Origin: Acerihabitans sp035013185
GTDB lineage: Bacteria > Pseudomonadota > Gammaproteobacteria > Enterobacterales > Enterobacteriaceae
Direction of reading: 5' to 3'
DNA: 64,000 bases
NCBI RefSeq assembly: GCF_035013185.1
Contig: NZ_JAYGJO010000009.1
Location: 1-64,000 of the forward strand
How positions within the stretch are numbered: the first letter of the stretch is position 1; each line of letters begins with the position of its first letter. This document shows positions 51,289 through 60,314 of the stretch, one piece after another. Below the pieces are notes generated by a model that searched no databases, was not told the origin of the DNA, and saw only the letters and a program-made list of their open reading frames with translations. A program made the position numbers and the translations under genes.

Positions 51289-53563
51289 TCCCAACGCAGG
51301 CAAAACCACACTGTTCAATCAGCTGACCGGTGCTCACCAGCGGGTCGGCAACTGGGCCGGCGTCACGGTGGAACGTAAAGAAGGTGTATTTTCCACTGCC
51401 GTACATCGAGTACAGGTCATTGATTTACCAGGCACCTACTCCCTGACCACCATTTCGCAGCAGGCTTCGCTGGATGAACAAATCGCCTGCCGTTTTATCA
51501 TGGGACAAGAAGCCGATTTTTTGATCAACGTGGTGGATGCGTCAAACCTGGAGCGCAATCTCTATCTTACCCTGCAGCTTCTGGAGCTCGGCGTGCCTTG
51601 TATCGTGGCGCTCAATATGCTTGATATCGCCAAAGATCAGCACGTTGAAATCGATATCCCGGCGCTCGCTCTGCGGTTAGGTTGTCCGGTAGTGCCGTTG
51701 GTTTCCACACGCGCACGCGGCATTGATCGACTCAAACTTGAAATTGATAAAGGCGCTCGCGACGCTGCCCCCCTGGGTATCAATTACCCCGAAGCCATCA
51801 CTCGCGCCGTCGGACAACTGCTGCCGTTTCTCCCTGATAACTTGACTGATCCGCAACGCCGCTGGCTGGCACTGCAAATCCTGGAAGGAGATGTTTATGG
51901 TCGTGCGCAGTTTTCCGGTTCATTGGATGCGTTTGCGCAGATAAAAGCCACCGTTGACGATGACCCGGCGTTGCTGATTGCCAATGCCCGTTACCAGAAA
52001 ATCACCGATATCTGCGAATCCGTAAGCAATAGTCATCTTACGCTGGCAAATGTGATGACCAGCAAACTCGATGCGCTGGTACTTAACCGGTGGTTGGGTG
52101 TGCCGATTTTCTTTTTTGTGATGTACCTGATGTTCGTGATGGCCATCAACATTGGCGGCGCGCTGCAACCGCTGTTCGACATCGGGTCAACGGCATTGTT
52201 TATTGACGGTACCCAATGGCTTGGCCATATGCTGCATTTCCCGCGCTGGCTGACGATATTCCTGGCTCAGGGGATTGGCGGGGGGATCAATACGGTGCTG
52301 CCGCTGATTCCGCAAATCGGCATGATGTATCTGTTTCTCTCGTTTATGGAAGACTCGGGATATATGGCACGGGCAGCCTTTGTCATGGATCGGATGATGC
52401 AGGCGCTGGGCTTGCCGGGCAAATCCTTTGTACCGCTCATTGTCGGCTTCGGCTGTAATGTTCCCTCAGTGATGGGTGCCAGAACGCTGGATGCGCCGCG
52501 TGAACGCCTGATCACCATCATGATGGCGCCGTTTATGTCGTGCGGTGCACGATTGGCCATTTTTGCCGTGTTTGCCGCCGCTTTTTTTGGCCAGAACGGC
52601 GCGTCGGTAGTCTTCTCGTTGTACCTGCTGGGCATCGTCGTGGCGGTATTGACCGGGCTGTTGCTCAAATTCACCATTATGCGTGGCGAAGCCATGCCCT
52701 TTATCATGGAACTGCCGGTATATCACATACCCCACATCAAGAGCCTACTGCTGCAAACCTGGCAAAGATTAAAAGGGTTCGTGCTACGCGCGGGCAAAGT
52801 CATTATCATCGCCAGTATCTTTATCGGGGCGCTAAACAGCTTTTCCCTGCAAGGTACTGCGGTGAATGATATCAACGACTCAGCACTGGCTTCGGTCAGT
52901 AAAGTCTTGACGCCACTGCTGGCGCCGATGGGTGTACATGAGGATAACTGGCAGGCCACCGTAGGGCTGGTTACCGGCGCCATGGCCAAAGAAGTGGTGG
53001 TGGGCACGCTTAATACCTTATATACCGCCGAGCATATTACCAATGCGCCTTTCGACCCGCAAAAATTCGACTTACTCGCTGAACTTACCGACGGAGTAAC
53101 CCAAACCTGGCAAAATCTCAAACAGACCTTTAGCTTGAGCGTACTGTCCAATCCGATTGAAGCCAGTAAAGGCGATGGGGAAATGTCCGGTCGTTCCATG
53201 GGCGTGATGAGCGAAAAGTTCGGGTCAGCCATTTCCGCCTACAGCTATCTGATTTTTGTGTTGCTGTACGTGCCTTGTGTTTCGGTCATGGGTGCCATCG
53301 CCCGGGAAAGTAGCCGCGGCTGGATGACATTATCCATCGTCTGGGGAATCAACGTGGCTTATTCGTTGGCTACCCTGTTCTACCAGGTGGCTACTTTTAG
53401 CGCCCATCCGTTCACCAGCGCCTTGAGCCTCGTCATTGTTGTTGTGGTTAATGTGCTGTTTGTGCTGGGGCTGTACCTGATGCGCAATCATTTTACAATT
53501 AGCTTACCCGACAATGGGAAAAAATCCTGTTGCATAAGCACTTCTGGCGGAAGCTGCCATTAA
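51257..53563 (+). CDS. feoB: Ferrous iron permease FeoB
   Basis: FeoB is the main bacterial Fe(II) uptake protein: a cytoplasmic G domain joined to a large membrane domain. The 768 residues (E. coli 773) have G1 GNPNAGKTT (10-18), G3 DLPGTYSL, G4 NMLD, a helical GDI-like spacer (to about 270), and then about 8-11 membrane segments with the Gate motifs (VGFGCNVPSVMGARTL and GAMAKEVVVGTLNTLY). The cysteine-bearing tail is KKSCCISTSGGSC. The ribosome site is weak, so it probably depends on coupling with the overlapping feoA. Confidence 0.97.
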   Translation: MKKLTVGLIGNPNAGKTTLFNQLTGAHQRVGNWAGVTVERKEGVFSTAVHRVQVIDLPGTYSLTTISQQASLDEQIACRFIMGQEADFLINVVDASNLERNLYLTLQLLELGVPCIVALNMLDIAKDQHVEIDIPALALRLGCPVVPLVSTRARGIDRLKLEIDKGARDAAPLGINYPEAITRAVGQLLPFLPDNLTDPQRRWLALQILEGDVYGRAQFSGSLDAFAQIKATVDDDPALLIANARYQKITDICESVSNSHLTLANVMTSKLDALVLNRWLGVPIFFFVMYLMFVMAINIGGALQPLFDIGSTALFIDGTQWLGHMLHFPRWLTIFLAQGIGGGINTVLPLIPQIGMMYLFLSFMEDSGYMARAAFVMDRMMQALGLPGKSFVPLIVGFGCNVPSVMGARTLDAPRERLITIMMAPFMSCGARLAIFAVFAAAFFGQNGASVVFSLYLLGIVVAVLTGLLLKFTIMRGEAMPFIMELPVYHIPHIKSLLLQTWQRLKGFVLRAGKVIIIASIFIGALNSFSLQGTAVNDINDSALASVSKVLTPLLAPMGVHEDNWQATVGLVTGAMAKEVVVGTLNTLYTAEHITNAPFDPQKFDLLAELTDGVTQTWQNLKQTFSLSVLSNPIEASKGDGEMSGRSMGVMSEKFGSAISAYSYLIFVLLYVPCVSVMGAIARESSRGWMTLSIVWGINVAYSLATLFYQVATFSAHPFTSALSLVIVVVVNVLFVLGLYLMRNHFTISLPDNGKKSCCISTSGGSCH

Positions 53564-53574
53564 GGAATTCAACC

Positions 53575-53835
53575 ATGGCCGATCTGCTACAGTTACGTGA
53601 TGCCTTGGCGTTAAATGGTCAAGCCAACGTCAGGCAACTCAGCGCCAGCTTAAACCAGCCCACCGCCATGACCGAGGCCATGCTGGAACAGCTGGTGCTG
53701 ATGGGCAAAGCTGAACGCGTCGAAGAACCGAATACTGTCGACCTGACGGGACACTGTCGTCATTGTCCCGAAGGCGCTAACTGCGCGATACCTTACTACC
53801 GGCTCAGGGTTAATCCGGTGGTAGCCGGGCATTAG
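53575..53835 (+). CDS. feoC: FeoC, winged-helix iron-sulfur partner of FeoB
   Basis: FeoC is a small winged-helix protein carrying an oxygen-sensitive Fe-S cluster that protects or regulates FeoB. The ATG at 53575 has AAGGA 8 bases upstream and gives 86 residues (E. coli 78), starting MADLLQLRDALALNG. The conserved cysteines are in GHCRHCPEGANC. It follows feoB by 11 bases. A longer frame overlapping feoB is not used. Confidence 0.93.
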   Translation: MADLLQLRDALALNGQANVRQLSASLNQPTAMTEAMLEQLVLMGKAERVEEPNTVDLTGHCRHCPEGANCAIPYYRLRVNPVVAGH

Positions 53836-54051
53836 GGCGATTTTCCTCAATGCCCCATAAAACGGCTGACAAGATAACCCATTGTCTATAAATTGTTCTT
53901 TTAGGCCTTTGTTGGCCAAAAAATCATGTTGCCCCTACACCACGGCCTATAACCGGTTTGCGCTTTTGCTGTCAGTGCCTACATTAAAAACATAGCGTTA
54001 ACGTTGCGGTCGTGTTGTTTTTGGACGTTGCCACTCCTACAAGGTGCAATA

Positions 54052-55737
54052 ATGGAAGCCATTATTCATTTGCTTGAGCAAATTTATGCCTCATCGCTGA
54101 CTCAAGTACAAATTGATAGCATCAAAAGTAAAATCAGCTTTGCCAAATCGACGCTTCATCAGCCACGCAAGCTGCATTGGGATGAGCAGGATGTGGTGCT
54201 TATCACCTATGCCGACCAGTTTATGGTGGCGGAACAGCCGACCCTGGCGACCTTGACGTCTTTTTTTGAGCAGCGTCTGCAATCAACGTTTAATGTGGTC
54301 CATTTACTGCCATTTTATCCCTACTCCTCGGACGATGGCTTTTCAGTGATTGATTATCATCAGGTCAATCGTATCGTGGGCAGTTGGCAAGATATCACCC
54401 GGCTCCATCAATCCACGCGGCTGATGTTTGATTTTGTCTGTAACCATATCTCCGCGCACAGTAAATGGCTGTCGAATTACCTTGAGCAACAAACGGATTT
54501 TGAGCATTTTTTTATCAGTGTTCCTCCCGCCACCGATCTCGGTTCCGTCACCCGTCCCCGCACGTCGCCGCTATTGACTCCCTTTGTCATGCAAGACCAA
54601 GAAACTCGGTTTTTGTGGACCACCTTCAGCGCCGATCAGGTTGATCTGAATTTTGCCGATCCCCACGTGATGATCGCCATCATCGGCGTCTTATTACATT
54701 ATTTAACCCAAGGCGCAGATTATATTCGCCTGGACGCGGTCGGCTATCTTTGCAAGGAGATTGGCACGCGCTGCATCCACCTGCCCAAGACTCATCTGGT
54801 GGTGAAACTGCTGCGGGCCATTGTGGATGATGTCGCGCCCGGTACCGTGATCATCACGGAAACCAACGTGCCGCATAAAGACAACATTAGCTATTTCGGC
54901 AACGGCCATGATGAAGCGCAAATGGTTTACCAATTCCCATTACCGCCCTTGGTATTGCACGCTATTCATAACGGTAACAGTCGAGCAATCCGGCAATGGG
55001 CTGCCTCACTGGAACACGGCCAGGGCGAGCATAGCTTCCTCAATTTTCTGGCCTCTCACGACGGCATCGGTATGAACCCACTGCGCGGTATTTTGCCGGA
55101 AATCGAGATCAATAGCCTGGTGCGTGATTTGGAATCCGAAGGGGCGCTGGTGTCCTATAAACAAAATACCGATGGCACCACCAGCCCTTATGAAATCAAT
55201 GTGACCTTTATGGACGCACTCAATCGCCGTCAGGATAACGACGACACGCGCCTGGACCGTTTTTTACTGGCACACGCTATTTTATTGGCGTTTCCCGGAG
55301 TGCCCGCAGTGTATGTACAAAGCATTCTCGGCTCACGCAATGATTATGAAGGGGTGAAGGCCGCTGGCCACAACCGTGCGGTGAATCGCGAAAAATATCC
55401 CCTAAAAGAGATTGAGTCGGCGTTGGATGAGAGGACGTCGCTGCGCTCAAGGGTCTTTCAACAGCTCAGCGCACTGATTCAGCGGCGGCGGCAACTGGCC
55501 GCCTTTCATCCAGATGCCCTAATGGAGGTGATGGAGTGGGATAACGCGCTGTTTGTTTTTCGTCGTCACGGCACAACACAACATATATTGTGTCTCTTTA
55601 ATCTCACCGCCAGAACCATCGACTGTGTCCTGCCTGACGGATATTACCATGATGTGATACGTTATCAGGATATAGTAGGAAACCAAACGCTGAGTCTGAC
55701 CGCGTATCAATTTCTCTGGCTGGAATATGAGCCCTGA
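54052..55737 (+). CDS. GH13_18 sugar phosphorylase (sucrose phosphorylase / glucosylglycerate phosphorylase family)
   Basis: GH13 subfamily 18 enzymes split an alpha-glucoside with phosphate to give alpha-glucose 1-phosphate; known substrates are sucrose, sucrose 6'-phosphate, glucosylglycerol and glucosylglycerate (E. coli YcjM). The ATG at 54052 gives 561 residues; 16 upstream in-frame codons are not needed. The family blocks are VHLLPFYPYSSDDGFSVIDY, nucleophile Asp228 in IRLDAVGYL, acid/base Glu270 in ITETNVPH and Asp337 in ASHDGIG. Length and sequence resemble YcjM more than the roughly 490-500-residue sucrose phosphorylases, but the substrate is not proved. No transporter or kinase for a sugar is adjacent. 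Confidence 0.83.
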   Translation: MEAIIHLLEQIYASSLTQVQIDSIKSKISFAKSTLHQPRKLHWDEQDVVLITYADQFMVAEQPTLATLTSFFEQRLQSTFNVVHLLPFYPYSSDDGFSVIDYHQVNRIVGSWQDITRLHQSTRLMFDFVCNHISAHSKWLSNYLEQQTDFEHFFISVPPATDLGSVTRPRTSPLLTPFVMQDQETRFLWTTFSADQVDLNFADPHVMIAIIGVLLHYLTQGADYIRLDAVGYLCKEIGTRCIHLPKTHLVVKLLRAIVDDVAPGTVIITETNVPHKDNISYFGNGHDEAQMVYQFPLPPLVLHAIHNGNSRAIRQWAASLEHGQGEHSFLNFLASHDGIGMNPLRGILPEIEINSLVRDLESEGALVSYKQNTDGTTSPYEINVTFMDALNRRQDNDDTRLDRFLLAHAILLAFPGVPAVYVQSILGSRNDYEGVKAAGHNRAVNREKYPLKEIESALDERTSLRSRVFQQLSALIQRRRQLAAFHPDALMEVMEWDNALFVFRRHGTTQHILCLFNLTARTIDCVLPDGYYHDVIRYQDIVGNQTLSLTAYQFLWLEYEP

Positions 55738-55830
55738 GCTCGCACCGGATATTCCCTTTTGCCACCCGGTGTTGGCATAGACCAAACCGGCACTCAGCGC
55801 CCTTGCTCCCGTCGGGATGGATTTTATTTT

Positions 55831-56787
55831 ATGCTGGAAAACGATATCACTTTTCGTAAATTGGAGATCTTCTTGGCGTTTATGGATAAACGCAATATCA
55901 GTCGCACTGCAGAACAACTGGATTTGAGCACGGTAAGTGTTCACCGTGCGCTGCATACCTTAGAAGAAGGCATCCGCTGCCCGCTGTTTGTTCATCAGGG
56001 ACGCAACCTTACGCCGCTGCCCGCCGCCGAAACCCTGGCCGAATATGCCCGCGAAGTATCCGATCTGATGCGCCGCGGCGTTGAGGAAACCCGCAAAACC
56101 GGCGGGGTCGGCCAAGGCCGCCTTAAGCTTGGCACCCTATATTCCCTCACCCTGGATACGATACCGCAGTTGATCATGGGATTAAAACTGCGACGCCCAT
56201 TGCTGGAGCTTGAGCTGCTAATGGGATCGAATCAGGATTTACTGCTTAAGCTCGATCAACAGCAGCTCGATGCTATTTTGATCTCGGTAAGCGATGCACA
56301 AATTGACCCAACGCGTTATGAAGTGTTGCCCTTGTTTAAGGACGATATCTATCTGGCATCACCGGCCACATCGCCAGCGGTCAGCGGGCCTGCGGATTTA
56401 CGTGATTTTAGGAATGAAAAATTTGTCTCCCTGAGTGAAGGTTTTGCCACGTACCACGGGTTTAAAGAGGCGTTTCAGGTGGCAGGGTTCGAGCCGCAGA
56501 TTGTCACCCACGTCAACGATATTTTTTCCATGATAAATCTGGTACAGGCCGGCGTGGGGCATTGTCTGCTACCCGGCCGCATGACCCGCATTTATCAACA
56601 TACGGTTCGCCTGATGACACTGGCGGCAGCGTATCAAATGCGCCAGACCATCGCGCTGGTTTTCGCCCGCAACCGCGAACGGGATCCCGACATGCTGGCG
56701 CTGGTGGCCGAAGGCCGTATGTATGCACTCAGCCACCGCAATAACCCCGCCCCGTTGGCCGACACATTATGTTTAATCCCTCATTAA
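55831..56787 (+). CDS. mdcR: LysR-type regulator of malonate decarboxylase genes
   Basis: This LysR-family activator has an N-terminal winged HTH (about 5-65, FLAFMDKRNISRTAEQLDL and STVSVHRALHTLEEGI) and a periplasmic-binding-like effector domain (about 95-300). The ATG at 55831 gives 318 residues; 24 upstream in-frame codons have no family likeness. Its end overlaps the end of convergent mdcH by 15 bases. Position beside the mdc genes and resemblance to MdcR make malonate the probable effector; this is inference. The ribosome site is poor. Confidence 0.82.
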   Translation: MLENDITFRKLEIFLAFMDKRNISRTAEQLDLSTVSVHRALHTLEEGIRCPLFVHQGRNLTPLPAAETLAEYAREVSDLMRRGVEETRKTGGVGQGRLKLGTLYSLTLDTIPQLIMGLKLRRPLLELELLMGSNQDLLLKLDQQQLDAILISVSDAQIDPTRYEVLPLFKDDIYLASPATSPAVSGPADLRDFRNEKFVSLSEGFATYHGFKEAFQVAGFEPQIVTHVNDIFSMINLVQAGVGHCLLPGRMTRIYQHTVRLMTLAAAYQMRQTIALVFARNRERDPDMLALVAEGRMYALSHRNNPAPLADTLCLIPH

Positions 56788-57702
56788 ACGCCCGGCCAAC
56801 GTGTTGATTAATGACAACGGATGTTGGCTTAACGCCAGCGCCTCGCCTTGCGCCATGACCCTTTTGGTCAGGCCGGTCAGCACCGTCCCCGGTGGCATTT
56901 CAATCGCCAGGCGGACATCACGTTCATAGGCGCTGACCATGGCATCCTGCCAATGCACCGGCCGGGCCATATTGCGCGCCAAATCTTCGGCGATGCGTTC
57001 CGGTTGCCAAATAACGCGGCCGGTACTGCCGCTCAGATAAGCGATTTCCGGGCGCTGCAGCGTGACCTTGGCCATCGCTTGAGCCAACTGATCCGCCGGC
57101 CCGGCGAGCAGTTCACAATGAGACGGCACACTGACGGCCAGGCGCTGAGTCCGACTGGCACCCTGTTCGCTGGCCAAATGGCATACCGCCGTCATGGCCT
57201 CCACGCTGCCGGCAATCACAAACTGATCCTCGGCGTTAAGATTGGCCAAATAGACCGGCAGCGCCGGGGAGTGGATACGGGCGATCAGGTTTTCCACCTG
57301 CGTACGTGACAACCCGGCAATGGCCGAGAGTCCATAACCCTCGGGGTAAGCCTGCTGCATCAGTTCGCCTCGCAACGCCACCAGGCGCACCCCGTCCGCA
57401 TAGGACAACGCACCCGCACACACCGCGGCGGGAAACGCGCCAATCGACAGGCCGCTGACCATATCAACCGCAATGCCGGCGTGTAACACCTGACGGGCGT
57501 AAACCACGCCGGCGATAAACAAACAAAGCTGTACCGCACGGGTGGACTGCAACGCCTCTGCACTATCTAACTCGTCAACCGGGGCCCCCAGAACCGTAGT
57601 GGCTTGAGCCAGTAACGCGCGAGCATCATCACTCACCGGCAGGTGATGCAACATGCCCGGCACTTGCGGCCCCTGCCCAGGAAAGGTCAGCATTAATTTC
57701 AT
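56773..57702 (-). CDS. mdcH: Malonyl-S-ACP:CoA/ACP transacylase MdcH
   Basis: MdcH transfers malonyl from malonyl-CoA to the prosthetic-group thiol of MdcC, which starts the decarboxylase cycle. The 309 residues have the FabD-like fold with TFPGQGPQVPGM (8-17 region) and the nucleophile Ser86 in SGLSIGAFPAAV. The catalytic His is in VPSHCELL. Its ATG overlaps the mdcG stop as ATGA, so the pair is translationally coupled. Confidence 0.93.
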   Translation of the reverse strand: MKLMLTFPGQGPQVPGMLHHLPVSDDARALLAQATTVLGAPVDELDSAEALQSTRAVQLCLFIAGVVYARQVLHAGIAVDMVSGLSIGAFPAAVCAGALSYADGVRLVALRGELMQQAYPEGYGLSAIAGLSRTQVENLIARIHSPALPVYLANLNAEDQFVIAGSVEAMTAVCHLASEQGASRTQRLAVSVPSHCELLAGPADQLAQAMAKVTLQRPEIAYLSGSTGRVIWQPERIAEDLARNMARPVHWQDAMVSAYERDVRLAIEMPPGTVLTGLTKRVMAQGEALALSQHPLSLINTLAGRLMRD

Positions 57703-58352
57703 GATGTTCTCTGCTCCATGGGGAAAGTCCAGGGATCACGGCAGATTACTGGCCCGCGATCGGTCTTTATCAATACCTTGCCACCACGAAGCCATTCCAG
57801 CAAAGCCCATCCGCCCAAGGGGGTTTCTACTTGAATATCGACACGACAGGGCAAGGTGGCGATGGTGGCCAACAACGGCGCGAAGTTTTCACGTGTCTGT
57901 GCAACCGGGCAACGGATCAACAGGTCGAGATCGCTGCTTGGTGTACAGACATTAACCCCGGTCGCCAGCATATAACCACAACTGCCGGTGACGCCCCAGA
58001 TCCAGGGCCACTGAATGCGGGCCAGCGCAGCTAAGGCGCTCAGCACCGTGAGTGACCCGTGCCGGGCAATGGCATCGTCACGGGATGCCATCGAGGGTAA
58101 TGTCGCGATCAGCGCCTCAGGGCTGACCGTGCGTACGATAGCCGTCGCCGGTACCCAGGCAGCGGCGCGTTGTCCTCGCTGTGCGCCACGCACGCCCACC
58201 GCGATCTGGCCGGATAACCCGTGATCTCGACGCACCACCAGCGGCAGCGCACTGGACCATTGGCTGGCAACCCATTCAGGTGCCGGCAGGTGCCAATCAA
58301 GCTGCTGGGCTCGGTCGATCCACAGCAGGTCATGAGGCCGGATCGGATGCAT
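57699..58352 (-). CDS. mdcG: Phosphoribosyl-dephospho-CoA transferase MdcG (holo-ACP synthase)
   Basis: MdcG attaches 2'-(5''-phosphoribosyl)-3'-dephospho-CoA to the serine of the MdcC acyl carrier. The ATG at 58350-58352 (ribosome site GAGG) gives 217 residues. The nucleotidyltransferase site SSDLDLLI (139-146, Asp141 and Asp143) and GVTGSCGYMLATG are visible. The frame is open further upstream but without family likeness. Confidence 0.92.
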   Translation of the reverse strand: MHPIRPHDLLWIDRAQQLDWHLPAPEWVASQWSSALPLVVRRDHGLSGQIAVGVRGAQRGQRAAAWVPATAIVRTVSPEALIATLPSMASRDDAIARHGSLTVLSALAALARIQWPWIWGVTGSCGYMLATGVNVCTPSSDLDLLIRCPVAQTRENFAPLLATIATLPCRVDIQVETPLGGWALLEWLRGGKVLIKTDRGPVICRDPWTFPMEQRTS

Positions 58353-58366
58353 TATCACCTCGACGA

Positions 58367-59326
58367 CTAAAGCCCGGCAGTCAGTGAGATAAACAACGGC
58401 AAGGTCAGGATACACAACACGGAGCTTATCAGCAGTGTCGCCTCGGCATCCGGCGACTGCACACCGAAGCGATTACCAAACACAATGCCGAAGAAACCGG
58501 CCGATAGGGCAACCATCAATACCGCGGTCACAGCCAATGGACCCGTGATACCGAACATCAGCAGTAATCCCCAGGCAATAAACGGCTGGATCAGGTTTTT
58601 GGTGACACAAGAGACCAGCACCGGGCCATTGATTTTCAATTTCCGCGCCGAGAGAATTACCCCGGTCAAAAACAGTGCCGCCGCGGTGGCGGATAATCCC
58701 AATGGCTTAATGGCGGTCAGCACAATTTCCGGCATTCTCAGGCCAATGGCCGACAGCAGGACACCGAGCAAGGGGCCCCACACAATGGGTTTGGTCACCG
58801 AGCGCCACATTAATACCGGCAACATTTTCAGCGCCGAGCCACGGTTCTCGCCGTTGGCACGGGCCTTTTCACGTTCCAGAATTAATAAACAAAACGGCGT
58901 CATCAGTACTGAACCGCACGCAATGGAAACCGCTACCGACAACGAGGTGGTGGAATTTTCCCCCAACACACTGCCTAGAATAGGCAGACCCAGCGCGGCA
59001 TAGTTGGGCAACGCGACGGTCAGGGTTAATACTGCTGCATCCTGGGGCGACTTCTTGAACACCTTGATACAGATAAAATAAAGGGCGGCATAGGCTATCC
59101 ACATGGAAAGCACCAGCAACACAATCAGTGGTGACTGGCTAAGGATGCCCCGCCAGGGTGTTTGCACCGTGGCACTAAATAGCGCTGCAGGTAACGCAAA
59201 GTCCATAACAAACACATTGAGCAAGGAGACATTGGTGTTGGTCACCATTTTTGCTTTGCCGGCGTAAAAACCCAATAACATAATCACGAAGATTGGCGTA
59301 AGGGCATGAATAATAATGTAGGTCAT
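58367..59326 (-). CDS. mdcF: Malonate transporter MdcF (auxin efflux carrier family)
   Basis: MdcF belongs to the AEC family and is the malonate uptake protein of the Klebsiella-type mdc cluster. The 319 residues have about ten membrane segments; FALPAALFSATVQTPW and TLTVALPNYAALGLPILGSV are typical of AEC carriers. It is first of the mdcFGH group, separated from mdcE by 181 bases that contain a terminator, and followed by mdcG after 14 bases. Confidence 0.92.
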   Translation of the reverse strand: MTYIIIHALTPIFVIMLLGFYAGKAKMVTNTNVSLLNVFVMDFALPAALFSATVQTPWRGILSQSPLIVLLVLSMWIAYAALYFICIKVFKKSPQDAAVLTLTVALPNYAALGLPILGSVLGENSTTSLSVAVSIACGSVLMTPFCLLILEREKARANGENRGSALKMLPVLMWRSVTKPIVWGPLLGVLLSAIGLRMPEIVLTAIKPLGLSATAAALFLTGVILSARKLKINGPVLVSCVTKNLIQPFIAWGLLLMFGITGPLAVTAVLMVALSAGFFGIVFGNRFGVQSPDAEATLLISSVLCILTLPLFISLTAGL

Positions 59327-59484
59327 ATAACCATCCGTAATGTAAATAAAAGGTGCTTAATCAACCACCGGCGCGATGTTTTATATTTTTACGCCACCTT
59401 GAACGGGGGCGGCAGGCGTTGCCGGTGGCCTATTCAATGGGTTTAATAGGGTAAACAGGCGCGCAGCTCACGCGCCTACCGCCT

Positions 59485-59520
59485 AAAAAGCAGGAGCTGC
59501 TTTATGGTTACCACTCCTGC
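59485..59520 (-). terminator. Intrinsic terminator inside the mdc cluster, after mdcE
   Basis: On the minus strand GCAGGAG (59514-59520) pairs with CTCCTGC (59490-59496) in a 7-bp stem with a 17-base loop and is followed by TTTTT (59485-59489). The mdcE stop codon is in the loop. A second hairpin, AGGCGCG/CGCGCCT, lies just downstream (59457-59477). Together they should reduce or end transcription between mdcABCDE and mdcFGH. Confidence 0.7.
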
Positions 59521-60314
59521 TGCATACGTTCTCTAACCCGCAACGAACTTTTGCGGTTGTCCGCGCCGAGTCGGTTGGTCAACCCGCAGCCCGCGAGTCT
59601 GGCCTTGGCGGTTGCGTCAACCAGGGCGGCGCGCACGGCCTGAATATCCTCGGGCTTGGCCTGATCGGGATTGCCGATATCCATGAGACGTGCCAGCAAA
59701 CCCAGCGTGGCATAGTGTTCAATGTCATAGGCCATCGGTGGGATGGTTTGCGCCAGCTTTTCCAAGGCGTCAACTGAACGCAGGGTGATCCGGGCAGCGG
59801 ACTCTTTGCCCATCGCGTGAATCATGACCTCGGGATCATTAAAGGCGATCAGTTGATTGGCTTGGTAACCGTGAGCCAGGAAGGCACCGGACATCGCTTT
59901 ACCGACAATCAGCGCGATGACGGGATGGCCGGCCAAACGCGCCCGGGCGTACGCCGATACCGCACCAGCCAGTGACTGATGGATGCCAAAGGCTTCCTCG
60001 CGCCGGCCATACGCCTGACTCGGTACGTCAACGATAGCCACGATGGCACCTTTGTCAGCTCGGTCGGCATCACGATCGATAACTTCGCTTACCACCTGAT
60101 CCAGCGTCCAACCTTCCAATAACCCCACTTCTCCCCGTACGGCGCGTGGGAAGTGGTTGGCGGCATCAGGTACCACGGCAATATAACGCGCCGGTTGCCC
60201 ATTGATCTCGCCGTCGGCGACGTTAACCGAGGCGCATTGACCCTGGCGCAGCGACATGCCATCGGTCAGTAGAGAAAACCAATAGTTTCCGCGACTAAGA
60301 TAGGTTGTGTTCAT
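59508..60314 (-). CDS. mdcE: Malonate decarboxylase gamma (decarboxylase) subunit MdcE
   Basis: With MdcD, MdcE decarboxylates malonyl-S-ACP to acetyl-S-ACP in this biotin-independent enzyme. It has 268 residues. The crotonase/carboxyltransferase fold shows IVGKAMSGAFLAHGYQANQL and HAMGKESAARITLRSVD. Its ATG overlaps the mdcD stop as ATGA. The last codons lie inside the terminator hairpin. Confidence 0.93.
   Translation of the reverse strand: MNTTYLSRGNYWFSLLTDGMSLRQGQCASVNVADGEINGQPARYIAVVPDAANHFPRAVRGEVGLLEGWTLDQVVSEVIDRDADRADKGAIVAIVDVPSQAYGRREEAFGIHQSLAGAVSAYARARLAGHPVIALIVGKAMSGAFLAHGYQANQLIAFNDPEVMIHAMGKESAARITLRSVDALEKLAQTIPPMAYDIEHYATLGLLARLMDIGNPDQAKPEDIQAVRAALVDATAKARLAGCGLTNRLGADNRKSSLRVRERMQQEW

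Noticed and set aside
57236..57563. Short alternative frames inside mdcH
   Set aside because: They are out of frame with a complete MdcH protein and have no start signals.
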